NCBI GenBank assembly: GCA_910577735.1
Contig: CAJTOO010000016.1
Span: forward strand, 55,486 to 103,261
DNA length: 47,776 nucleotides
Origin: an uncultured Lachnospiraceae bacterium
GTDB taxonomy: Bacteria > Bacillota > Clostridia > Lachnospirales > Lachnospiraceae
Reading direction: 5' to 3'
Shown here: positions 40,552 through 47,776 of the stretch, piece by piece
Position numbering within the stretch: the first letter of the stretch is position 1
Layout: each line of letters opens with the position of its first letter
Translations under genes and position numbers: made by a program
The notes under the pieces: generated by a model
The model's input: only the letters and a program-made list of their open reading frames with translations
Databases searched by the model: none
What the model was told of the DNA's origin: nothing

Positions 40552-43062
40552 TTACGCTTCACGGCTCTCCTCCTCAACTGAAGGAACCGCTTCCGCCTTC
40601 CGGAAAGATACCGTCACTGTGAACAGATCCGCATCTGTCTCCACGGTCAGGTCACCGCCGCAGGCCTGGGTAAAACTTTTGGCAATGGAAAGGCCCAGTC
40701 CGCTGCCTCCATCTGTGCGGCTCTCATCCCCCCGTACGAAACGTTCCGTAAAATCCTTGCTGTCTGTGAGTTCCACGCTGGAAGTATTCTTCATCCTGAC
40801 GATAACCAGCCCTCCTTCCTCGGTGAGGGTCAGAAAGATTCTGGATCCTTCCAGGGAATAATACAGGGCATTTTGAAGCAGGTTCTGGAATACCCGGTAG
40901 AGTCTCTGACCATCTGCCAGCACCGGCACGGGCGTCTCCGGGATTACCACCTTCATGGTAAAGCTGCTCTGTACAATCTGACCATTCATATCTGCCAGGG
41001 TCTGCCGCAGCAATTTTCCCATATCCAAAATTTCCATCTTCATAGGCAGCTGTCCTGCGGTAGCTTTGCTCACTTCGAATACATCCTGCACAATATTTCT
41101 TAACCGTTCAGACTTTTCCCCCAGAATCTGGATAAATTCTTTCACATGCTCCGGCAGATCCTGCTCCTGTCTGAGCAGTTCCACATAACTGACTATAGAA
41201 GTCAATGGTGTCTTGATATCGTGAGACACGTTGGTCACCAGATCCACCTTCATACGCTCACTCTTCACCTGTTCCCGAAGCGCCGCCTCCATCCCTTTCT
41301 GAATCTCATTCAGATTCTGCGCCGCCTCCTGTAAGTCCGTATCCTCAGACAACTGCAAGTCCGTGGTCAGATTGCCTTCCCGCACAGCTCGAATCTGGTC
41401 AGCGAGAGCGCCTATATCTTCAGCCAGCCGCCTGTTCCTGCGCAGGGTGCAGATATCTATCATCATAAAGGCTAGAAGTACAGCCAAGGCTACCACCGCT
41501 ATCACAACAACCACTCTGTCAAATCCAAAACAGCCGCCATATTCCCCACTGTAGGCCCACTCCCATGCCTCATACTCCACATAAACCGAAGCAGTCTCAT
41601 GGAGCAGACACATCACAGAAGCTGCCGTCCCTGCCATAAACAGAATGGCAATCTCTATGAGCAGGGCAATCCTCTGCCTGCGCACCAGTCTCTTCTGAAT
41701 CGGATACTTAAAATCTTTCGTCCGCAGCAGACTGATGAGCGGTTTCTTCTGTGCCTTCCTATTCCCTTTCCAATCTAAAACTGCCAGATAGATAAGCCAG
41801 TAAAAAGCGGCAAGATAGCCCCCTGCCTTAAGCATCCGCGAAACCTCATAGGTAATATCACCGCTCCAGCAGAACTGAGAAGAAAAACCATTGCTGATTT
41901 TCCAAAAAGCCTCCGACAACACGTCTGCACTCTTCCCTGCAAGTAAGAACAATCCAAACAGGAAGATAAAGATTTTCAGTTCTAAAAAGATTTTCCCTGA
42001 TACAGCGGCAATCTTCTGCTCTGCAAGCCGTTTGCTCTTATGAAGCAGTGCAGCCAGCGCCAATAATATAACGGATGCTATTAAACAACTGCCAATTTGT
42101 TGAAATGCCTGGTACAGCGCCGTTCTTTGCAGTTTCATATAGTAGAGGCTGCCGCCATACTCATCCACACCATAGCCTGCATAATCGCCCACCAGATATA
42201 ACTGCGGCTCTTTGGCTGCCGCTATAAACACTACCGCATCCTTGGCCGAATCCCCCAGGGTAAAATTCGCATAGCCCGGCACGTACCACTGGCTGTCATC
42301 ACCATAGATGCCATCGCCGTACACATCCACCTCCTGGCCATCTTTTACAATCTGGACCTTACCGTCACCTTGTCTGTTATACCAGAGTGAGAAATTATAC
42401 TCCTCCGATGAAAGCGCACTGTAAAAGTCGGTTTTATCCCAGGTTGTCTGCATCTGCCCTTCATAAGCCTCGATGTTGGTATAGAGCAGTTTATCCTGAT
42501 ACACTACAGCATAACGGATGTTTTTATTATGTGCCATATCTGCCATGTAATCATTCAGCGTCCACTCTGTGTCATAGCCGTACCCATAACCAGCACCAGA
42601 ATCAACGTACCAATCCGGTTCCTCTTCCTTCGCCGCAATCCCATATTCAGCGAGATAGGCCTCATATTCTTCCTGCCGATGTCTTTGCACATCTTCCAGA
42701 ACTTGCTGATAATCGTCTGCTTGTTCTGTCACCGCCTCCTGGGTCACAGTCACTTCATTCAGTTTCCGGTCAAGCCAATCTCTGTAACCGCTCTCTTCCA
42801 TGCTGTAATAGCCATAACCATCTGAAAAGATTGCCGTTTTGCCGCCGGTAGCCACGCTGAGAAGATCGCTCAATCGTCCGCTGATCAGATTTCGAAACTC
42901 CCGGCTCTCCTGATAATCCACCTGCTGCCCATCCAGGACTTCGCCTCCCAGCGCAAGATATATCCCCACTGCCGGGACCAGATTTACCGCCAACATGGTC
43001 ACGCCGGCCAGAAATACCAGAAAGCTGCATACTACTTTACATTTTTTCCATCTTGTATCCAA
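40552..43062 (-). CDS. Sensor histidine kinase with large extracellular domain
   Basis: This 836-residue kinase has an N-terminal membrane segment (about 10-35), an extracellular domain of about 285 residues rich in Tyr and Gly, and five further membrane segments between about 322 and 535. A linker leads to the HisKA domain with H614 in NVSHDIKTPLTS and the ATPase domain with N-box QNLLQNALYYS and GSGLGLSIAKS. The extracellular repeats of YGYGY, YGYYSM and YGVDEYGGSLYY are unusual. It overlaps the response regulator gene by 26 bases. The signal is unknown. Confidence 0.93.
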   Translation of the reverse strand: MDTRWKKCKVVCSFLVFLAGVTMLAVNLVPAVGIYLALGGEVLDGQQVDYQESREFRNLISGRLSDLLSVATGGKTAIFSDGYGYYSMEESGYRDWLDRKLNEVTVTQEAVTEQADDYQQVLEDVQRHRQEEYEAYLAEYGIAAKEEEPDWYVDSGAGYGYGYDTEWTLNDYMADMAHNKNIRYAVVYQDKLLYTNIEAYEGQMQTTWDKTDFYSALSSEEYNFSLWYNRQGDGKVQIVKDGQEVDVYGDGIYGDDSQWYVPGYANFTLGDSAKDAVVFIAAAKEPQLYLVGDYAGYGVDEYGGSLYYMKLQRTALYQAFQQIGSCLIASVILLALAALLHKSKRLAEQKIAAVSGKIFLELKIFIFLFGLFLLAGKSADVLSEAFWKISNGFSSQFCWSGDITYEVSRMLKAGGYLAAFYWLIYLAVLDWKGNRKAQKKPLISLLRTKDFKYPIQKRLVRRQRIALLIEIAILFMAGTAASVMCLLHETASVYVEYEAWEWAYSGEYGGCFGFDRVVVVIAVVALAVLLAFMMIDICTLRRNRRLAEDIGALADQIRAVREGNLTTDLQLSEDTDLQEAAQNLNEIQKGMEAALREQVKSERMKVDLVTNVSHDIKTPLTSIVSYVELLRQEQDLPEHVKEFIQILGEKSERLRNIVQDVFEVSKATAGQLPMKMEILDMGKLLRQTLADMNGQIVQSSFTMKVVIPETPVPVLADGQRLYRVFQNLLQNALYYSLEGSRIFLTLTEEGGLVIVRMKNTSSVELTDSKDFTERFVRGDESRTDGGSGLGLSIAKSFTQACGGDLTVETDADLFTVTVSFRKAEAVPSVEEESREA

Positions 43063-43735
43063 TGCCCCACACCACCTTTACATATTCTGGCTCTTTCGGG
43101 TTCAGCTCGATTTTTTCCCTGATATGACGAATGTGCACCATCACCGTATTCTCCGGTGCAAAAGAAGGTTCCTCCCAGACTCTTTCATAAATCTCCTCTG
43201 CCGGAAAGATACGTCCCCTGTTTCTCATGAGAAGTTCCATAATCTTTGTCTCCGTGGCCGTCAGCCTGACCGGCTCACCATCCACGTAAAGGGTGCGCTC
43301 CTGGATGCGGTAACACAGCCTGCCATTGACAATCTCATCCGCCTCATGCTGCGCATGGATACCGCCTAACATGGTGTATCTGCGAAGCTGACTTTTGACA
43401 CGGGCCGCCAGTTCCTGCGGATGAAAAGGTTTCGCCACATAATCATCCGCCCCCATGGACAGTCCCAGAATCTTATCCGTATCTTCGGTCTTAGCGCTCA
43501 GCACAATGATGGGCAGGTTCTTCCGCTCCCTGATCTTCATCATGGCGGAAAGTCCATCCAGCCTGGGCATCATCACATCCATGATAATCAGCTGTACTGA
43601 CTGTTCTCCTAAAACCCGCAGAGCCTCCATCCCGTCGTATGCCCTGAGCACTCGATACCCCTCCTTCTCTAAAAGGAGGGCTATAGCCCGTACAATCTCC
43701 CTGTCATCATCCACCACCAGTACACACGCCTCCAT
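43037..43735 (-). CDS. OmpR/PhoB-type response regulator
   Basis: This 232-residue regulator has a receiver with acidic D9-D11 (VVDDDRE), phospho-acceptor D53 in LIIMDVMMPRLD and a conserved Lys in VLSAKTED. The C-terminal winged helix is seen in GEPVRLTATETKIMELL and MVHIRHIREKIE. It pairs with the overlapping kinase gene. GAGG lies before the ATG at 43735. A direct repeat upstream could be its own binding site. Confidence 0.95.
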   Translation of the reverse strand: MEACVLVVDDDREIVRAIALLLEKEGYRVLRAYDGMEALRVLGEQSVQLIIMDVMMPRLDGLSAMMKIRERKNLPIIVLSAKTEDTDKILGLSMGADDYVAKPFHPQELAARVKSQLRRYTMLGGIHAQHEADEIVNGRLCYRIQERTLYVDGEPVRLTATETKIMELLMRNRGRIFPAEEIYERVWEEPSFAPENTVMVHIRHIREKIELNPKEPEYVKVVWGIGYKMEKM

Positions 43736-43784
43736 CTTCGTAAACCTCGCCTTTCCTTAAGCCTGTTGTCATCATAAAGGAAGT

Positions 43785-43823
43785 TCCTTACAAAATCCCA
43801 TGGGATTTCTTATAAAATTCTTA
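43785..43823 (-). promoter_or_regulatory. Direct repeats upstream of the two-component operon, possible regulator site
   Basis: TTCTTA occurs at 43807-43812 and 43818-43823, exactly 11 bases apart, and TCCTTA (one mismatch) at 43785-43790 is 22 bases away. An 11-base spacing is the classic layout for OmpR/PhoB dimers. A 16-bp palindrome (43793-43808) lies between. It sits 50-90 bases before the response regulator start. Confidence 0.35.
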
Positions 43824-43831
43824 ATTACACA

Positions 43832-44854
43832 TCATGCAAGGGAACCGATACATTTCATCTGGTACAGCTGACCATCCCCTGTCAGTTCCAGCCTGCACAG
43901 ATATCCTGCACCATTCTCACACTGGAAATCATAATAATCCTGCCTGGGCGTGACGAAGGCGCTCAGAATGCTCATCATCGTTCCCCCGTGCAGAATCATA
44001 GCCGTGTGGTCATGATTTGCCAACATGGGCAGAAGTTTCTCAAAAGCTTTCACACAACGCATTTTCATCTGTTCCGGGGATTCCCCTTCCGGGAAAGGCG
44101 CCTTTCCCACGGCATCAATCCATGCCTGATACAAAGGTGCAAGATTTTCATCTGCCATCAGCTCCTCATAGTTTTTCCCTTCAAACAGGCCAAAATCCGT
44201 CTCTCTGAAATCTTTTATTATTACAGGTGTTATTTCCGGATACAAAAGCTGTGCTGTTTCCTGACATCGCTTCAGGGGACTTGTGATCACCGCCTCCGCT
44301 GGCGGGATTATCCTGCCTCCTCCACACATATTTCTCTTTTCCAGTCTCCTCATAAGCTCCTTCTTGCCCGCCTCACACAAAGGTTTATCTGTGATGCCTT
44401 CATACCTGCCCTGCAGATTGCCTTCTGTGCTTCCATGTCGGATTATACTTATGTAAACTGTATGCTTTATCACCTGACCCACGCTACAATGAACACGTTC
44501 CACAGTGTCGGCCTCTCTGGCCAGTTCACAAAGAATCCTGCCCACACACTCCCGATACTCCCGTTCGCTCTTATTGAGCGGTATGATACCCAGTCCTATC
44601 TCATCGCAAATTAAAATAACATTCGGTATTTTACTGACTAACTGCCTGATATAGGATAAGATATCCTGATAGGTCTGTCTGCCTGCAGCATTCTGCAGCA
44701 TCTGTTTTACTATTTTATGTAAATCATTTATGCAGCGCCATTTTCCCTCCGGTACAGGATAGCCGCCCTGCCAGATCTGCGCTTCCTCTATGCCGTATGT
44801 TTTCTGCGCATACTCTTTTTTGCCCTGATAAGCGCCTCCTATGATAAGGTTCAT
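43832..44854 (-). CDS. CobU-like domain fused to alpha-ribazole phosphatase-like domain
   Basis: This 340-residue protein joins a shortened CobU-like kinase/guanylyltransferase part (about 1-130) to a histidine phosphatase (about 131-340) of the CobC/phosphoglycerate mutase type. The first half has IIGGAYQGKKEYA, where CobU normally has GGxxSGKS, and LICDEIGLGIIPLNKSEREY, the typical VxNEVGxGIVP region. The second half has SIIRHGSTEGN with the phospho-His (RHG, 139-141) and a MILHGGTMMS site. Both activities belong to the late cobalamin pathway. The usual His-rich guanylyl-transfer segment is not evident. It overlaps the upstream gene by four bases (ATGA). Confidence 0.85.
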   Translation of the reverse strand: MNLIIGGAYQGKKEYAQKTYGIEEAQIWQGGYPVPEGKWRCINDLHKIVKQMLQNAAGRQTYQDILSYIRQLVSKIPNVILICDEIGLGIIPLNKSEREYRECVGRILCELAREADTVERVHCSVGQVIKHTVYISIIRHGSTEGNLQGRYEGITDKPLCEAGKKELMRRLEKRNMCGGGRIIPPAEAVITSPLKRCQETAQLLYPEITPVIIKDFRETDFGLFEGKNYEELMADENLAPLYQAWIDAVGKAPFPEGESPEQMKMRCVKAFEKLLPMLANHDHTAMILHGGTMMSILSAFVTPRQDYYDFQCENGAGYLCRLELTGDGQLYQMKCIGSLA

Positions 44855-47658
44855 TCCGGTACCTGTGCTCCTTCCTCTTCCCCGGCCTGTTTCAAATATT
44901 CGGCCACCTCTTTGGAAATGTCATCTAACAGATACTTTTTATCTCCTGCACCTGTTCCCTGTATCTCCATATATTCCTGCCGGAGTTCCTGCCTCACGGC
45001 CATCACTTCTTCCCACAGCTCCCTGGCAGAAACTCTGACGGCACCTGCCCCCATGATAATAAGCTGTTCCAGCCCATCTGAGGTAGCTACACGCACACGG
45101 TACTTCCGATTCATGGCGTGCGCCACCTTCTCAATATACTGGTCTGCTGTCTCAGCTTCCTTCGTGTAGACCACATCTATATTATGATACCGTACCACAC
45201 TGCCTGGGTTTCCCTTCACCTTATAGGCATCAAACACAAGAATCAGTTGCATTCTGCGGTATGCCTGATAATCGCTTAAAATGTCCATCAACCTGCCTCT
45301 TGCGCCGTCCAGATTGATTCCGGCCAGTTCCCGCAGCTCTTCCCAGGCAAAGATGATATTGTAACCATCCACCAGCAGATATTCTTCCTGTGGTCTGGTC
45401 TCTCCCCTGTATTTGCTATCATCTCTGACAGAGGGCGCTATGGTTTTCGCATACCCCGGCTTCTTCCTCTCCCGGGAACCGTAGGTACGGTTAAAAATCT
45501 CTTCAATCTCATCCTGGCCGATAAAATCTTCTGCGGTGCTGGATTTGCTGCCGCTATTCCTTCTGGCATAACCGGCTGCAAAATTTCCAGACTCTCCAGC
45601 CGGTTTCCCCAGCACAGATTCCAGGTGCATATAGGATTCCACCTGATCCCATTCCACCGCAAACCCTGCTCCATGAGCGCAGAACACAGACCCACAGGGA
45701 TTGGCCGTATCATGTTCCGCCTGGTATCCGATTCTTTCAATCACTTCCTCTGCATTATGGCAGGGTTCATATCCTTTCAACAGCGTGGTAAGCCGCCCTT
45801 TTCCACCAGAATAGGAAAGGAGACTTGCCTGGTAGCCGCCCATCTCGGACACCGGAACCGTCCCCGCAAGAACCGCATACTCCCCCACTGTCTCCGGGGC
45901 TGTAAAGCTGCCTGCCCTGGCCTGTATATCCGCCATAACCCGCCCGATAAGAGCTGCCGGGACTTCTATCCGAAACTCATAGATCGGTTCTAACAGCACA
46001 CTCTGCGCTTTACAAAGCCCCTGTCTCACCGCCCGATAAGTGGACTGCCTGAAATCGCCGCCCTCAGTATGCTTGATATGGGCCTTCCCCGCCACAAGCG
46101 TAATCCGCATATCCGTAATGGGAGACCCTGTCAGTACGCCTGGATGTTCCCGCTCTTCTAAGTGGGTCAGTATCAATCTCTGCCAGTTTCTGTCCAGTTT
46201 ATCCTCGCTGCAGCGGCTGTAAAACTGCAGACCGCTGCCCCGTTCACCCGGCTCTAAAATCAGGTGCACCTCTGCATAATGTCTGAGCGGTTCAAAATGT
46301 CCCACCCCCTCCACCGTATCCGCAATGGTCTCCTTATAGACAATACTCCCCTCGTCAAAATCCACCTCCACCCCGAACCGTTCCCGGATCAGGCTGCGCA
46401 GGATTTCAATCTGCACCTCCCCCATAAGCTGTGCATGTATCTCCCCTATCTGCTCTTTCCAGACAATATGCAGCTGCGGTTCCTCCTCTTCAAGTTGACA
46501 TAACATATTATACATGCGATGCACATCACTGCCGGACGGCAGCACAATGCGATATGTCATGACCGGTTCCAGCAAAGGAACTGTGTCTTCTTTCTCCTCA
46601 CCCAGCCCCTGTCCGCAGAAAGTCAGCGCCGGCCCGGCCAGCGCACAGACGCTCCCTGCCGGCACTTCCTGTTCCACTGTATACTTTTCTCCGGCATAAA
46701 CCCTTATCTGATCTATCTTCTCCTCTGTACCCGTTCCTGTACCTGCCTCCTGTCCTGCCCCGGCGCTGCGGTCCGTTACATGTATCATCTGTTTTACCTT
46801 CAGACTGCCGCCGGTGACCTTGACGTGTGTCAGACGCACGCCCTGAGAATCACGTGTAATCTTAAACACCCGGGCTCCAAAGTCTTCTCCATAAGAAGGC
46901 CTGCGGGCATAATCATAAAGCCCGTCAAGCAAGGCTTCCACCCCATCCCCCCTTAAGGCCGATCCGAAGAAACAAGGGAACAGTTTCCTGCCTGCTGTCA
47001 GTTTCCCTATCTCCTCTGCGCTAATGGGAGGCTGGTTTTTCCGCCCGCCAGGATGGTCCTGCACTTCTTCCAGATACAGATATCTCTCCAGAAGTTCCTC
47101 ATCACAGACCGCAATATTCTCATAGAACGCTGCCTCATCCCCGTTTTGACGCATAAAGGATACGCACCGCTCATCCAGACTTTTCCTAAGTTCTGCAAGC
47201 AGTGCGTCTGCCTCCGTTCCCGGCTGATCCATCTTATTGATAAACAGAAATACCGGTACCTGATACCGTTCCAACAGCCGCCACAAAGTAAGTGTATGAC
47301 CCTGCACGCCATCCGCACCGCTTATGATAAGCACAGCATAATCAAGCACCTGCAGAGTCCGCTCCATCTCCGCTGCAAAATCCACATGTCCCGGCGTATC
47401 TAACAGCGTGACCTCCAGATCCTTCCAGGTAAAAGAAGCCTGCTTGGAAAAAATCGTGATGCCCCGCTCCCGTTCCTGTCTGTCCGTATCCAGAAAGGCG
47501 TCTCGATGATCCACCCGCCCCAGCCTGCGAATCATGCCGCTGCGATAAAGAATCTGTTCCGCTAAAGTTGTCTTGCCCGCATCCACATGGGCAAGCAGAC
47601 CCACACATATATGTTTCGCTGGCTTTTGAGTCTTCTTATCCTCCGCCTGCTCGCCCAT
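44851..47658 (-). CDS. TetM-like ribosomal GTPase fused to YacP/Rae1-type NYN nuclease
   Basis: The first 650 or so residues of this 935-residue protein match TetM/TetO-type translational GTPases (EF-G-like). They show G1 AHVDAGKT (23-30), switch I RGITI (65-69), G3 DTPGH (87-91), G4 NKMD (141-144), and domain IV-V pieces such as LLEPIYEFRIEVP and ELKGY-like LLKGYEPC. A flexible linker (about 660-755) leads to a YacP/Rae1-like NYN domain (about 761-900). This shows LLVDGYNIIFAWEELRELA, LILVFDAYKVKG, YTKEAETADQYIEK and VATSDGLEQ. Acidic residues D764, D810, D839 and D861 could form the nuclease site. The tetracycline-displacing YSPVST loop of TetM is not seen; the equivalent place reads KHTEGGDFR. 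GGAG precedes the ATG. Confidence 0.92.
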   Translation of the reverse strand: MGEQAEDKKTQKPAKHICVGLLAHVDAGKTTLAEQILYRSGMIRRLGRVDHRDAFLDTDRQERERGITIFSKQASFTWKDLEVTLLDTPGHVDFAAEMERTLQVLDYAVLIISGADGVQGHTLTLWRLLERYQVPVFLFINKMDQPGTEADALLAELRKSLDERCVSFMRQNGDEAAFYENIAVCDEELLERYLYLEEVQDHPGGRKNQPPISAEEIGKLTAGRKLFPCFFGSALRGDGVEALLDGLYDYARRPSYGEDFGARVFKITRDSQGVRLTHVKVTGGSLKVKQMIHVTDRSAGAGQEAGTGTGTEEKIDQIRVYAGEKYTVEQEVPAGSVCALAGPALTFCGQGLGEEKEDTVPLLEPVMTYRIVLPSGSDVHRMYNMLCQLEEEEPQLHIVWKEQIGEIHAQLMGEVQIEILRSLIRERFGVEVDFDEGSIVYKETIADTVEGVGHFEPLRHYAEVHLILEPGERGSGLQFYSRCSEDKLDRNWQRLILTHLEEREHPGVLTGSPITDMRITLVAGKAHIKHTEGGDFRQSTYRAVRQGLCKAQSVLLEPIYEFRIEVPAALIGRVMADIQARAGSFTAPETVGEYAVLAGTVPVSEMGGYQASLLSYSGGKGRLTTLLKGYEPCHNAEEVIERIGYQAEHDTANPCGSVFCAHGAGFAVEWDQVESYMHLESVLGKPAGESGNFAAGYARRNSGSKSSTAEDFIGQDEIEEIFNRTYGSRERKKPGYAKTIAPSVRDDSKYRGETRPQEEYLLVDGYNIIFAWEELRELAGINLDGARGRLMDILSDYQAYRRMQLILVFDAYKVKGNPGSVVRYHNIDVVYTKEAETADQYIEKVAHAMNRKYRVRVATSDGLEQLIIMGAGAVRVSARELWEEVMAVRQELRQEYMEIQGTGAGDKKYLLDDISKEVAEYLKQAGEEEGAQVPE

Positions 47659-47731
47659 AAGATTTCTCCTCTCACAAAAAAATATGCTTTCTCTACTATA
47701 TCACTGGAAAAATAATATTTGACCTAGATTA

Positions 47732-47750
47732 TTCACGGCACAGCCGTGAA
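47732..47750. repeat. Short inverted repeat at the window end
   Basis: TTCACGGC (47732-47739) pairs with GCCGTGAA (47743-47750) around a 3-base loop, about 75 bases before the GTPase-nuclease start. It may be part of the leader or a terminator of an upstream gene outside the window. Confidence 0.4.
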
Positions 47751-47776
47751 AATGGCTGAAAGCCAAATAGTTTCTG

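Noticed and set aside
44851..47658. Annotation as a tetracycline resistance determinant
   Set aside because: The GTPase is TetM-like, but the YSPVST loop is missing and a nuclease domain is fused. Context is cobalamin genes, not a resistance element.

Overview
The window reads as chromosomal DNA of an anaerobic, spore-forming, Gram-positive Clostridia bacterium, most likely a Lachnospiraceae gut commensal. The reasons are GGAGG-type ribosome binding sites throughout, stage V sporulation genes (spoVAD, spoVAE), a rubredoxin-containing flavoprotein, anaerobic-type cobalamin genes and a DUF5721-type protein. I saw no tRNA, rRNA, CRISPR array, transposase, integrase or phage gene. Most genes lie on the minus strand.

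Region 1 (1-4.5 kb): a LytTR response regulator, then an AlbA_2/Schlafen-type ATPase gene flanked by two nearly identical 86-bp direct repeats, each ending in a terminator-like hairpin. A DegV fatty-acid-binding protein and a DUF5721 protein follow, divergently transcribed. Region 2 (4.5-9.3 kb): an ECF sigma factor with an apparent single-pass anti-sigma factor and two small membrane proteins, an isolated spoVAE, a flavin reductase-rubredoxin protein, shikimate kinase, RidA and a small conserved-looking protein. Region 3 (9.4-11.3 kb): a clearly AT-rich cassette holding a TetR regulator, a 32-bp perfect palindrome that is probably its operator, and two flavodoxin-fold proteins.

Region 4 (11.3-24.0 kb) is a 12-gene minus-strand operon for salvage of peptidoglycan or chitin-type amino sugars. 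From promoter to end it holds a MurR-like RpiR regulator, MurQ etherase, a sugar ABC importer (lipoprotein and two permeases), a BadF/MurK-type kinase, a ROK kinase, a GH4 6-phospho-glycosidase, a double GNAT protein, a PIG-L protein, NamZ (GH171) and NagZ (GH3). The glycosidases lack signal peptides, so disaccharides are probably imported and cleaved in the cytosol. A MATE exporter and spoVAD lie upstream, the latter with a near-perfect sigma-G promoter.

Region 5 (27-34 kb) is an AfuABC/FbpABC-type ABC importer with its own RpiR regulator and two tandem class II aldolases. It probably imports and cleaves a phosphorylated or ketose-type sugar. Its promoter (TTGACA-16-TATGAT) is overlapped by an inverted repeat. 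Region 6 (34-47.7 kb) holds an Sfp-type phosphopantetheinyl transferase, a Suv3-like RNA helicase and cobalamin genes (cbiC, cbiP, cbiB). A two-component system separates these from a CobU-like/phosphatase fusion. The last gene is a TetM-like translational GTPase fused to a YacP/Rae1-type NYN ribonuclease domain. That fusion is the most striking item in the window: it suggests a single protein that carries a ribosomal A-site endonuclease on a ribosome-binding GTPase.
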